Below, piece by piece: positions 35,018-44,089 of a stretch of DNA of 64,000 nucleotides; within the stretch, counting starts at the first letter, position 1; each line of letters starts with the position of its first letter. The translations under genes and the position numbers were made by a program. The stretch comes from Filomicrobium sp. (GTDB taxonomy: Bacteria; Pseudomonadota; Alphaproteobacteria; Rhizobiales; Hyphomicrobiaceae). Location of the stretch: positions 932,606 through 996,605 of the forward strand of contig CP051234.1 of assembly GCA_017792465.1 (NCBI GenBank), read 5' to 3'. A model generated the notes under the pieces. It did no database searches. It had not been told where the DNA came from and was given only the letters and a program-made list of their open reading frames with translations.

Positions 35018-36868
35018 ATGGGGATTTTAGGTCAGGGGACCGTTGGTGATAGTGGGGCGAGTGGAGTGGAGCGGCAGCGCAAGATTCTGGTTGCCGAAGA
35101 CAGCTCCATCACGCAGGACTTGCTGAAGCTGGTCCTCTCGCAGCGCGGCCATCGTGTCGACATTGTCAACGATGGCAATGAGGCGCTCGAAGCTCTTGTG
35201 CGGGAGGCTTATGATATTGCGCTTCTTGATTTCCATTTGCCTGGCCTCGACGGCGTTCAGGTCGTCCGATCGTTCCTTGCGCAATCCGGCGGAGGTTTGC
35301 GGCCTTGGTTTGTGGCAATCACGGCAGACGTCGAAGGGCTGCTTGCCCATGAAGAGAATTGCGAAAGCTTCGATAAGGTTGTTCCGAAGCCGGTCGATAT
35401 CCAGGAAATCTCGCGGGTTATCGACGAGGCCGGTCACCATGAGCAGCCAGTCCAGCAGCCTTCTCCCAAGAAAGATCCGGCGACATCTGAGGCCTTTTCG
35501 CAGCCCGAACTCGCAGCAGCTCCGCAACCGCGCCGTGTTCGTGTGGCTTCTGCGCTCTCGTCCAAGCTCTTTGGCGACCGCACGTTCGTGCGCTGGCCGG
35601 ATGATTTTGATGCAAGGAACCTGTCGGGACGCGCTTTGCAGGCGAAGGTTCAACAAGGCAATGTCGATGCGCTGCTCATCGAAGAACCCGCAACGGTGGC
35701 CGACCTTGAACGTGTCTGGGAGGTCGCCGGACTGCATCTTTATCCCGTGATCGATTTGACCGGCACACTTGGCGAGCATGCCGATATCGATTGCTCAAAA
35801 CTCGCCGCCAACGAAACGGACGCGGTTTTTGATTTAATCGAATCCTTTCATGACAAGCGGGCTCGCATACACCCGGACGCGGCACGCTCGGAAAATCTCG
35901 ACGAAAAAATTCTCGGCCGAATGTTTATTGCCGATGCCCCATTGCGACCGACTTACGATGGCGCTGCCCCATCAATCGTTCGCTATAATATCCTGCTCGA
36001 TGGGCAATCCGTCATCAATCATGCCGCCAAATTGGTCGAGGCTGGATTTCTTGCTCCCAAATTCTTCGACCGGGTGCATGTCTGCGGCGGCTGCGGATCT
36101 TCGCAATTCAATGTGCGCGAGGAATGTCCGGAATGCCGCTCGTCGGATCTCAAGGATGAACTTTATTTGCATCATTTCCGGTGCGCGTATCAGGGCCCTG
36201 AATCTGATTTCCGCCATGGCGATGATCTGGTCTGCCCGAAATGCCGCAAGGAGCTGGCCCATTTCGGCAGCGACTACGACAAGCCCGGCACGATGATTGT
36301 CTGCAATTCCTGCGCCCATACGACGTCAGAGCCGATGGTCGGGTTTGTTTGTCTGTCTTGCGGACAGCACACCGACGGCGATGCGATCCGGACGCGGGAT
36401 ATTTCGAGATATGCGCTGACCGACAAAGCGACAGGATTTCTCGAAGCCGGCAACGCCTTCCTCGGCTTCACGCAACAAACCCTGCGGTTTGCCGATTTGC
36501 CGCTCGATCTTGTCGTTGCGCTCAACGATCAGGCGAAGCGCTTTAACGAAGACGGGACGCCCTTTGCGCTGCTCGACATCAGCTATCAAAACGCCCGCGA
36601 GATTGACCGCGAATATGGACCGCGCCAGTTCTTCCAGCTGCGCGAGCTGTTCTTGGAGAATCTCCGCAACGTCCTTGCCAATGATGTCGCGACGGCCGGA
36701 GAGGCCAGGGTCGTCAAGGGCCAAGCCTTCGATTTTGCCATGTTGAAGGAAACCAAACCGGACATGATCCGTCAGCAAATTGGCCTGATCTCTGCCAAGG
36801 CGAGCGAGCCGTTGCGATTGGACCTGGGGGTGACGGTGACTGTATTCGGCCCTGAGGACCTCTCCTGA
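35018..36868 (+). CDS. Response regulator with multi-zinc-ribbon (TackOD1-like) output region
   Basis: About 616 residues from the ATG at 35018, six bases after GAGG. Residues 15-140 are a receiver (ILVAEDSSITQDL, site IALLDFHLPGLDG). A middle region to about 330 is without recognised fold. Cysteine pairs follow: HVCGGCGSSQF/EECPECRSSD, LVCPKCRKEL/VCNSCAHT, and FVCLSCGQ, consistent with two or three zinc ribbons as in the TackOD1 output domain. After about 465, a weak GGDEF-like fold (FLEAGNAFLGF, FALLDISYQNAREIDREYGP) lacks the GGDEF motif. The stop overlaps the glycosyltransferase start by one base. Confidence 0.75.
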   Translation: MGILGQGTVGDSGASGVERQRKILVAEDSSITQDLLKLVLSQRGHRVDIVNDGNEALEALVREAYDIALLDFHLPGLDGVQVVRSFLAQSGGGLRPWFVAITADVEGLLAHEENCESFDKVVPKPVDIQEISRVIDEAGHHEQPVQQPSPKKDPATSEAFSQPELAAAPQPRRVRVASALSSKLFGDRTFVRWPDDFDARNLSGRALQAKVQQGNVDALLIEEPATVADLERVWEVAGLHLYPVIDLTGTLGEHADIDCSKLAANETDAVFDLIESFHDKRARIHPDAARSENLDEKILGRMFIADAPLRPTYDGAAPSIVRYNILLDGQSVINHAAKLVEAGFLAPKFFDRVHVCGGCGSSQFNVREECPECRSSDLKDELYLHHFRCAYQGPESDFRHGDDLVCPKCRKELAHFGSDYDKPGTMIVCNSCAHTTSEPMVGFVCLSCGQHTDGDAIRTRDISRYALTDKATGFLEAGNAFLGFTQQTLRFADLPLDLVVALNDQAKRFNEDGTPFALLDISYQNAREIDREYGPRQFFQLRELFLENLRNVLANDVATAGEARVVKGQAFDFAMLKETKPDMIRQQIGLISAKASEPLRLDLGVTVTVFGPEDLS

Positions 36869-38130
36869 TGTTGACGATGATTTCGGACGGGCTGAACTAT
36901 CTGCAATCGCAAAATGTTGCCGGCCTCATCGCATTGTTCTGGTTTGTCTTGCTGTTCGACGTGCCGCGCGTTGTTCTCGCATTCGTGACAGCCGCCTTCT
37001 TTGCTGAAGACGATTATTCCGAGGTCGACACCGCGACGATCGGTCGGATTACCGCCGTCATCGCCGGACACAACGAGGAAGATGACATCGAACGGTGCGT
37101 GCGTTGTCTCTTGGAACAAAGCCTGCCGCCGGATGAGATCGTCGTTGTCAGCGATGGGTCGACTGACGGCATGAAGAAAAAGCTCGCGGACTTGCTGCGG
37201 CGCGGGCTGATCCAGCGTGCGCATGGTACGGACTTGCGGGCCGGCAAAGCGGCGGCCGTCAACCTTGCCGAACGGCTGTCGAGCGGGGAAATCATCATCA
37301 ATGTCGATTGTGACTGCTCATTCGACCGCCACGCCCTCAGAAATATCGTACGCCCGTTTCTAGACCCGCGCGTCGGCGCCGTCTCCGGCAACATCATTTT
37401 GCGGAACCCATTCGCCAGCGTTGTCTGCAGCTTCCAGGCGATTGAGTATCTTGTCAGTATATCGCTTGGCAAACGGGCGCTCGGCGTCATCGATCAGGTG
37501 ACGTGCGCGTCTGGCGCGTTTGGCGCTTTTCGAGATCGGGCCATGCAAGACGTCGGCGGGCTCGATGCTGGCGGCGGCGAGGATCTTGACGTGACGCTGC
37601 GGATGCGTCGCGCCGGCTGGAAAGTTGCGTTCGCGCATGATGCGGTTTGCTATACGGATGCGCCGGCGTCGCTTAGCGCTTTTGTTCGCCAGCGGTTTCG
37701 CTGGGAACGCGATGCAATCCGTTTGCGGTATCGCAAGCACGTTGACTTTATGAACCCATTTTCCAATCGGTTCAAAGCCAGCGAACTCATACACGAAATC
37801 GAGTTCCTGCTTTTCAACGTCGTTGCGGCAGCAGCCTTGCCTTTTTACGTCATCTGGCTCTTCGCGACTTATGGCGATCTTGCCCCGGCCATTCTTCTTG
37901 GCGCGCAAGCAGTCCTCTTGGTCGTCGACCTCATCATGTTTGCACTGGCGGCCTATGTCACGCCAAAGGCGAGGGCCGTCCAGCTCTTTCCGTTCGTGAT
38001 CGGCTTCAGCTTGTTCAATGGTTTTTTCATGCGGGTGATCCGATCGATGGCGTATCTGCAGGAATGGGTCTTGAGGGCATCTTATTCGGATACCTACGTG
38101 CCCGATAAAGTGCATTTGGTGCGGCAATAG
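36868..38130 (+). CDS. Processive family 2 glycosyltransferase, membrane-bound
   Basis: 420 residues. An N-terminal membrane segment (AGLIALFWFVLLFDVPRVVL) is followed by the GT2 domain: IAGHNEEDDIERC, VVSDGSTDG, NVDCDCSF, GGGEDLDVTLRM and the QRFRW motif of processive synthases. Three or four C-terminal membrane segments follow. The motifs resemble cellulose, hyaluronan and Alg8-like enzymes, so it likely makes and extrudes a polysaccharide. No PilZ domain is present, so control is probably through the receiver protein it is coupled with or through its HlyD partner. Confidence 0.88.
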   Translation: MLTMISDGLNYLQSQNVAGLIALFWFVLLFDVPRVVLAFVTAAFFAEDDYSEVDTATIGRITAVIAGHNEEDDIERCVRCLLEQSLPPDEIVVVSDGSTDGMKKKLADLLRRGLIQRAHGTDLRAGKAAAVNLAERLSSGEIIINVDCDCSFDRHALRNIVRPFLDPRVGAVSGNIILRNPFASVVCSFQAIEYLVSISLGKRALGVIDQVTCASGAFGAFRDRAMQDVGGLDAGGGEDLDVTLRMRRAGWKVAFAHDAVCYTDAPASLSAFVRQRFRWERDAIRLRYRKHVDFMNPFSNRFKASELIHEIEFLLFNVVAAAALPFYVIWLFATYGDLAPAILLGAQAVLLVVDLIMFALAAYVTPKARAVQLFPFVIGFSLFNGFFMRVIRSMAYLQEWVLRASYSDTYVPDKVHLVRQ

Positions 38131-38189
38131 AATCTAAGTTCACCGCGATGTCGGTTGGTGTGGGAAGAAAGGCCTAGGGGGAATTCGTT

Positions 38190-39182
38190 ATGCGGGCATT
38201 GAGAAAGCGACCGCGCTCAGACAAGCTTGTTAATCAAGCGCGCAAATCCAGCAGCAACCTGAGCCGCCGGCTCTATCTGGTTCTGCTCTGCCTGCTTGGA
38301 CTGAGCGGCGTCAACTACATGTGGGGCGACTTGTTGCTGCTGCGCGGTGACGGTCTCGTCCTTCGTGACCACAATGTCGTTGCGACCGGATACGTTGCAA
38401 AGATCGCCAACGTCTTCGTGGAAAAAGGGCAGGCTGTCAAAAAAGGCGACGTCTTGCTGAAAATTGAATCGATGGAGTTGTTGGAAAGGTTGGCGGATCT
38501 CTCCATGCGTCAGGCCGCTCTGTCGCAAAGAGCTGCCGAGTTTCAATTGCGATCGCAAGTGGCCACCCAGCTGTTGCCGATTGCGCTCAGACGCCAAAAA
38601 GAGACCGGGGCCGTGCTCGCGCAATTCGACGATATGTCCGCCCGTGGGCTTTTGACCTCTGCGCGTTACGAAGAAGCCTTGCGCGCGAATTACGATGCCA
38701 ACCAGGACCAGGTGCGACTGGCTGCGGAAAAGGAAACCCTGAACGCGCAAATCAATTCGCTGGAAGCTGCGCGTACGGCTGCCTCAGAGGCGCTGAAGGA
38801 GTTGCAGAGCCATTATGGGAACGGCATCGTCCGCGCGAAAAACGATGGCGCGATCGGGGCAGATGTTCCGTCAGTCGGCGACGTCTATCGCTCGGGCGAT
38901 CCGATCCTGAAAATCTATTCGGGAGAAACTTACGTCCTTGCCTATCTGCCGACGCGGTATCTGTTCTCGATCCAGCAAGGCATGAAGGTCACGGTTTCGA
39001 GCGGTCGCTATAGCGACAAAGGGGTTATTACCGAAATCCTGCCGCTCTCAGATGCGCTGCCGCAGGAATTTCAGAACTCGTTCAAGCCGCGCGAACGCAA
39101 CCAGCTGGCAAAGATCAAACTGGAGAATCCGACTGCATTTCCGGTCTTCGCCAAGGTCGGGATTTCCTACCGGTTCTTCTAG
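38190..39182 (+). CDS. HlyD-like membrane fusion protein, polysaccharide operon
   Basis: 330 residues; GGGGGAATTCGTT precedes the ATG. One N-terminal membrane segment (RRLYLVLLCLLGLSGVNYMW), a lipoyl half (GYVAKIANVFVEKGQAVKKG), a coiled coil at about 85-200, the second lipoyl half (VRAKNDGAIGADVPSVGDV) and a beta-barrel. Paired with a GT2 synthase it resembles Alg44 of alginate export, but lacks the N-terminal PilZ domain. Probably guides the polymer across the periplasm. Confidence 0.85.
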   Translation: MRALRKRPRSDKLVNQARKSSSNLSRRLYLVLLCLLGLSGVNYMWGDLLLLRGDGLVLRDHNVVATGYVAKIANVFVEKGQAVKKGDVLLKIESMELLERLADLSMRQAALSQRAAEFQLRSQVATQLLPIALRRQKETGAVLAQFDDMSARGLLTSARYEEALRANYDANQDQVRLAAEKETLNAQINSLEAARTAASEALKELQSHYGNGIVRAKNDGAIGADVPSVGDVYRSGDPILKIYSGETYVLAYLPTRYLFSIQQGMKVTVSSGRYSDKGVITEILPLSDALPQEFQNSFKPRERNQLAKIKLENPTAFPVFAKVGISYRFF

Positions 39183-39315
39183 CTCAGATATGGACTGAGG
39201 AAGCGGGTCAATCCTATCGGCGCTCGACGCCTGCCGGACCGGTTTGCTTTGATCTAGAGCCCGGTCTCGGCGAACTGCATATGTTGCGGCAGCGATTTAA
39301 ATTTGAAAGCGCTGC

Positions 39316-39837
39316 TCAATGCGTGATGGCTTGGAAGCCGTAATACGCCGGTGCCAAAACCAACGCGGCCCAGATGACTGACGAAACGGCACTGGCGGCG
39401 ACAAACTTTCCGCGCGACATCTCGGAGGCTCCAACCAACATCGGGACGAGCGGCCGCATGGGGCCGGAAAGCTTGGAAACGAGGATCGCCATTATGCCCC
39501 AGCGCTGCACAAAGGCGCGAGCTTGCGCGTATTCCTTGGGGTGCTGCCGGAGCGGCCAGATCTCGGGCAAACGTTGGCGGAAATAGAAACCGATTGCGAA
39601 GGACGCGAGGTCTCCAAATATCGCGCCAACCGTGCCCGCCACAATGAGCGGAATGAGTGGTCCTTCTGCCGCCCCTTCCAAAGCGCCGACCGCGATGAAG
39701 ATCGGCGTCGAAGGCACGAACACCGAAGCAACGATAATCGATTCGGCGAACGCGCAAACAAACAGTGCGACTTCGATCGATGTCTCATTGTCGCGAACTA
39801 ATTCTAGTGCCGACTGCCACCATTCATTGAGGTTCAC
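39316..39837 (-). CDS. DedA-family membrane protein
   Basis: About 173 residues from the GTG at 39837, with GGGGGA upstream; upstream in-frame codons add a non-hydrophobic stretch unlike the family. DedA features: VASVFVPSTPIFIAVGALEG, GAIFGDLASFAIGFYFRQR and RWGIMAILVSKLSGPMRPLV with the conserved arginines. Members move undecaprenyl phosphate or phospholipids across the inner membrane. Confidence 0.85.
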   Translation of the reverse strand: MNLNEWWQSALELVRDNETSIEVALFVCAFAESIIVASVFVPSTPIFIAVGALEGAAEGPLIPLIVAGTVGAIFGDLASFAIGFYFRQRLPEIWPLRQHPKEYAQARAFVQRWGIMAILVSKLSGPMRPLVPMLVGASEMSRGKFVAASAVSSVIWAALVLAPAYYGFQAITH

Positions 39838-39997
39838 AGCCGATCCCCCGGGATGAGCTTTGGAATGGCAATGCCGGTTTCGGCAAGCGGCCATCCAAGA
39901 CAAGGCTGGCAGAGGATGACAAGCATCACTCTGCCAGACCCAGTGAAGCATGCTCTCAGTGAGCGTGCAGCGGTTCGTTTCGAATGAGGTCTCGCGC

Positions 39998-40432
39998 TTA
40001 CTTCACGACAAACCGATTTTCGGCCGGCAACTCGGCTTTCGCCCACACTGCTTTGTCGCCGTCGCCGGGTTTGAACGACGGATCGCCGTCGGTATCCTTA
40101 TATAGGGCCAGCCATAGCGTTTGACCGGCTTCGGGTTTCTTTTTCAAATTAACCTTGAGCATGCTATGGGCGCCTGCGTAGATCTTTGCGAAACCGAGCG
40201 GTTCGCCTTTGGCTTTGCCGTTGTCTTCCGCTGCGTAGATCGCGACATATCCATTCACCGGCAGGTAAGCGTATTGGACAACGACTTTGTCGTCGCTCAA
40301 GCCCTGGTCAAATGCGAAAACTGACGGTGGGGTTGTTGGCTCGGATTGGCTGTCCAATGCGGTGTTCGCATAAGCAGGCAGTGCGGTTGAGACAAGCATC
40401 ATCGCGGCAAACGCTTTCGATGCAAAACCCAT
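39998..40432 (-). CDS. Small secreted beta-rich protein (DUF7282-like)
   Basis: 144 residues; GGAGGAAAACACT before the ATG at 40432 makes the start clear. A signal peptide ends near AYANT. The mature protein has the pattern of DUF7282-type domains: YLPVNGYVAIYAAEDNG, GFAKIYAGAHSMLKVNLKKK, TLWLALYKDTDGDPSFKPG. Probably a periplasmic beta-sandwich of unknown function. It stands alone, transcribed from its own promoter. Confidence 0.75.
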   Translation of the reverse strand: MGFASKAFAAMMLVSTALPAYANTALDSQSEPTTPPSVFAFDQGLSDDKVVVQYAYLPVNGYVAIYAAEDNGKAKGEPLGFAKIYAGAHSMLKVNLKKKPEAGQTLWLALYKDTDGDPSFKPGDGDKAVWAKAELPAENRFVVK

Positions 40433-40759
40433 AGTGTTTTCCTCCATTTCCGATGACGAGTTTTCACTTACCGCCGAACACGAGTGATCGGGCAGCATGG
40501 GGCACGCCTCGACCCTTAGCCCAACGGGGTGATCGCTTTGGATCGATCTGGCGCTGGAATGCATTTGGGAATCCCGAGCACTCTCGCCCAATAGAATTGG
40601 ATGGCGCATCTGATAGAAATTTTCGATTGCCGAAGCGCTTCCAAGAGCGGGTCGCCGCAAACAAAAGCTGTCATCGAAAAACTCGATGGAATGGTCGCCT
40701 GGTTTCTATTGGCCGGCGGTTAGAACGCTTCCCATGTCGAATGCATCAATCGCAATGAG
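40433..40759 (+). other. Intergenic region
   Basis: 327 bp between the secreted protein gene (minus) and a pair of very small genes (plus). No gene, hairpin or repeat is supported; it should contain promoters in both directions. Confidence 0.4.
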
Positions 40760-40975
40760 ATGCAGAGACAAATGAAAATGCTTCAGTCCGATCCCGGCCA
40801 ATCAATCACGACCTCGAATTCAAACGACACAAAATCAGACTCTGGCGCGATGGCTCCCGATATCCCGGTTTTTGCAGCCGTCAACGGTTATGCACAGGCC
40901 ATCATTGTGAAGGCAGAGGCGAAGGCCAGCGGTGCGGGCTTGGACATGATCCATCAACCACAAGGAGGAAGCTGA
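40760..40975 (+). CDS. Possible small protein of unknown function
   Basis: 71 residues, Ser/Asp-rich start then IPVFAAVNGYAQAIIVKAEA. No strong ribosome site is visible. It is kept because it runs into the AGGAGG that serves the next gene, ending 4 bp before that start, as in small coupled pairs. It may be spurious. Confidence 0.35.
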   Translation: MQRQMKMLQSDPGQSITTSNSNDTKSDSGAMAPDIPVFAAVNGYAQAIIVKAEAKASGAGLDMIHQPQGGS

Positions 40976-40979
40976 TACG

Positions 40980-41273
40980 ATGTTTGACCTGGCACGTTTG
41001 AGCGAAATCGTCGTCGACATGATCGCGAACACCGGGCCTGAAAGTGGGCTCGATCAAATTCTTCAGCAGTTGAGTGAGCATGGCATCGATGCCGGGCAAC
41101 TGGACTGCCTGGATGCTCAAGGGTTCGTTGAACTCCTCGAGCAGAATGGGGTCCCGCCTGATCAACTCGATCCGAACCAACTCTCGCAACTGGCGGACCA
41201 TCTTGGGTTCTCGTTGCCGCCGGGAGATCTGGACTATCCCTTCGACATTCAAGGCCCGTCCAAGTCGTCATGA
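40980..41273 (+). CDS. Small acidic protein of unknown function
   Basis: 97 residues with AAGGAGGAAG upstream of the ATG. Highly acidic and helical (SEIVVDMIANTGPESGLDQI), with two lists of short helices (LEQNGVPPDQLDPNQLSQLA) and a Pro-rich end. No family recognised. The strong ribosome site and clean composition support a real gene. It is convergent with the propeller-like gene. Confidence 0.5.
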   Translation: MFDLARLSEIVVDMIANTGPESGLDQILQQLSEHGIDAGQLDCLDAQGFVELLEQNGVPPDQLDPNQLSQLADHLGFSLPPGDLDYPFDIQGPSKSS

Positions 41274-41304
41274 TCTTCGCTGCCCGGAAGGGCTGGTCCA
41301 GCCG

Positions 41305-42747
41305 TCAGGGTTCGATGACGTGCATCGACCAGCTCTCTGTGTCCAGATCGAGAATCGTCACGCGCACGGGATCTCCTTTCCAGCGGTGGATGATCGGAAA
41401 GACGAGTTGGTTCTGTGTCCCCTCTTTCAACCGACCAGGCGCGACGATCATATCGTCTGGATTATTTTCGGTGCTGCCGATGCGGCGCAGCGCAAACGTG
41501 TCGAGATCCAACTCCAGAAGGATCGAACGAAATTGCGGCCAATGCGCCGATAGCGTCCGGTCCGGAGTTCCCGATATAAAAACGCGGTCCTCATGCCACG
41601 TGACGTGCAGGCTATGTAGAGCGGGCAGCACATCTGCTGGATAAAGGTAGAACTCGATCTTCCCATCGGGATGCCTCAGAATCGCGTCGGAGTAGACCCA
41701 GTTGTCGATCTCATCGCGACCATAGCCATCGTAGGCGCCGCCGAGCGTGATGAGCCTGCCGTCATCCAACTCGATTTCGGCTTCCTCTTCGCGCACCGAG
41801 GTCCAGACAATCTCATCGATCGGCCGGATTGAAGACTTGAGCGCCTTGCGCTCTTCCTGCGTCGGATCGCTGCCATGATCGCCAAAAAGATCGCGGGCTC
41901 GTCTTGGCAGCAGGTTGCGTTGCGCCATTGCGGTCCAGAAACGATTTTCTACGCGCTCCGGATTGGCTTTCCCAAGACGAGGTGACTTGAGGCGATGGTA
42001 GTCCTCTATCGAAAGACCAAGCATGGCGGGGCCAGCCTGGTCGAGCTGCCGCCAACTCCCGGATGAGACATCGAGCACGAAACAGCCGCCGTTTCCTTTG
42101 CCGACTTCGGCGCCGTCCTCGTCGTGTTCTAGCAGGCCGCCGCCGCCGATTACGATCTCGCTGTCGCCCATCGGCTCGGCCCAATGCCGGTGCAGCCAAC
42201 CGGGTTGCCCAGCGCCGCTCGGGACGGGCGCGATTTCGAAGGACTGGGTGTCGAGCACATAGAGTTGCGTCTCGCCGACCTTCCGGAGATCGCGATAACC
42301 GAGGGCACCGACGATCCAGATCTTTTCGTCGATCAAGGTCGCGCTGTGAAAGTCTGTGGGGGGAAAGAGGTCTTTGGGGTAGCCATAAATCTCGAAGCTG
42401 CCATCGGGGTGTTCAACGACGACGTCATTATAGATGCAGAAGTCGAGGTCGTACCAATCCTCGTGTTCGCCTCCGATATGGATGAGACGACCATCGGCAA
42501 GCTCTGTCGTCGAGCGTCCGAACCTCTCCCAGGTCCAAACCGGACCGTCAGGCAATTCCCGATAACTCGATAGCCCAGAGCCGACGCCTTCGCCCGAGTT
42601 CGTGTCGTCATGGGCCATGCGTATCTGGTAGGCCGTTTCGCCGCCGGAGATCGCGGCGAGCCACAGCGGATTCTCTATGCGCTCCGGATTCGTCTTGCCG
42701 TAGCGCGGACGCGAAAATTCCTTGTATTCAGTGGCTGAAAATTTCAC
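41305..42747 (-). CDS. Internally duplicated propeller-like protein of unknown function
   Basis: 480 residues, cytosolic (no signal peptide). Two halves repeat: PRYGKTNPERIENPLW near residue 14 and PRLGKANPERVENRFW near 255; GRLIHIGGEHEDW against GRLITLGGAYDGY; EHPDGSFEIYGYP against RHPDGKIEFYLYP. Alternating strands and Gly-Gly turns resemble kelch-type beta-propellers. The halves are clearly homologous but diverged, so the duplication is old. Function unknown; no neighbour suggests one. Confidence 0.7.
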   Translation of the reverse strand: MKFSATEYKEFSRPRYGKTNPERIENPLWLAAISGGETAYQIRMAHDDTNSGEGVGSGLSSYRELPDGPVWTWERFGRSTTELADGRLIHIGGEHEDWYDLDFCIYNDVVVEHPDGSFEIYGYPKDLFPPTDFHSATLIDEKIWIVGALGYRDLRKVGETQLYVLDTQSFEIAPVPSGAGQPGWLHRHWAEPMGDSEIVIGGGGLLEHDEDGAEVGKGNGGCFVLDVSSGSWRQLDQAGPAMLGLSIEDYHRLKSPRLGKANPERVENRFWTAMAQRNLLPRRARDLFGDHGSDPTQEERKALKSSIRPIDEIVWTSVREEEAEIELDDGRLITLGGAYDGYGRDEIDNWVYSDAILRHPDGKIEFYLYPADVLPALHSLHVTWHEDRVFISGTPDRTLSAHWPQFRSILLELDLDTFALRRIGSTENNPDDMIVAPGRLKEGTQNQLVFPIIHRWKGDPVRVTILDLDTESWSMHVIEP

Positions 42748-43130
42748 AGGCGGCTCCCGTACAATAAGTCCGCACCAAAATTTCGGTCAGGCTATCGCGA
42801 TGTTTAGGCGAAAGTTGGCAAGGTCGAACGTCGTCCGTCCGTCCATCTTGCGGGAGATCATTGCCTGTTAGAACTTTGCGCCCTGTTTCCCTCGGAACAG
42901 CTCTCGGCCGGCTGAAAACCTAGTCGTTAACAAGCGCGCTCTTCGAATGGGCCGTCCGCCGATTGCGTGAACCGGTCTGACAAAAGCTGCCGGCAACCAT
43001 TCGGCGCACTTCACGAAACTGGAACTCTTTGCACGCATTGCACTTTTGCGTTGGCAGCTGTGGTTCTATAGTTGTGCTCTAAAGCGTTTCTCGATTTTTG
43101 ACTCAATAAAGTCTTGGGGGTGGCTTGGTG
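42748..43130 (+). other. Divergent promoter region
   Basis: 383 bp between the duplicated propeller-like gene (minus) and the FHA-cyclase gene (plus). GGGGGTGG at 43116-43122 is the ribosome site of the latter. No other element was identified. Confidence 0.45.
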
Positions 43131-44024
43131 ATGGAAACGGACGAACCTGCTGAAGCATGGCTCGAAGCTGCCAATGGCCAGGACTGGCCGTTAGGAGCCA
43201 ATTGCTCGCTTGGGCGTTCGCCATCCAACACAATCGTGCTGGGCGACCGGAAAGTTTCTCGCCGGCATGCCGTCATTCACCGGCAGAACGTCAACGAATA
43301 TTGGCTCGTCGATCTAGGCAGCGCCAACGGGTCTTACGTCAACGACGCCCGCGTCTCCCTGCCGGGCCGTCTCAAGAACGGCGATGTCATGCGGCTGGGT
43401 GATTTTTCCTTTGTTTTCCATCAGACAAACGCCCTGGAAGAGGCCGATACCGAAACCAACTCAATGATGTCGTCGATGACCATCGTCGAGGTGAAGGGCA
43501 TCAATTGCTGGATGCTTTTGACCGACATCGTCAACTCGACGAAGCTTTCATCCGAGCACGATCCCGCCGATTGGGCTTTGATGGTGGGGACATGGGCCGG
43601 GCGCTGCCGGCAGATCATCGAGTTGCATGGCGGCGTTATCAATAAATATCTCGGCGATGGGTTTCTTGCCATCTGGCCGGCCAAACCGCGCCAGGTCGAT
43701 CACGTCGCGAGCGCGTTGCAGGCGCTGTTCGAAATCCAAAAGGATGTACCGAATTTCCGGGTCGCCGTGCACAAGGGACAGGTCTTTTCCGGCGGCGGGC
43801 GTACGCTGGGAGAAGACAGCCTCTCGGGCATGGAGCTTGTGATGCTTTTCCGGATGGAGAAGCTAACCGGCTCATTGGGCAAGCGGTTCTTGTGCAGCGA
43901 ACCGGCGTTCGAAGCCCTGCATGAGAGGCTCGATCTAGTGCCTGCCGGCCTGAGGGAAGTTCCCGACTTCGCCGACGACGAAGCCAGGGCGTTTTTTCAG
44001 CTGCGTGAGGAAATGGACGACTGA
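43131..44024 (+). CDS. FHA domain fused to class III adenylate/guanylate cyclase
   Basis: About 297 residues; TTG, GTG and ATG codons stand in a row at 43125-43133, and the ATG is preferred by spacing to GGGGGTGG. Residues 10-95 are an FHA domain: LGRSPSNTIVLG, VSRRHAVIH and GSANGSYVND. The cyclase domain follows with LLTDIVNSTKL (first metal Asp) and INKYLGDGFLAIWP (second metal Asp). The FHA domain should bind phosphothreonine, linking cyclic nucleotide synthesis to the kinase and phosphatase encoded nearby. Confidence 0.88.
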   Translation: METDEPAEAWLEAANGQDWPLGANCSLGRSPSNTIVLGDRKVSRRHAVIHRQNVNEYWLVDLGSANGSYVNDARVSLPGRLKNGDVMRLGDFSFVFHQTNALEEADTETNSMMSSMTIVEVKGINCWMLLTDIVNSTKLSSEHDPADWALMVGTWAGRCRQIIELHGGVINKYLGDGFLAIWPAKPRQVDHVASALQALFEIQKDVPNFRVAVHKGQVFSGGGRTLGEDSLSGMELVMLFRMEKLTGSLGKRFLCSEPAFEALHERLDLVPAGLREVPDFADDEARAFFQLREEMDD

Positions 44025-44089
44025 GGGTTGGTTTGGCCGTGAGCCTTGCTGCGTTCGGCGTGTTTGGGAAGCAGCACGGCAACTGTGCT

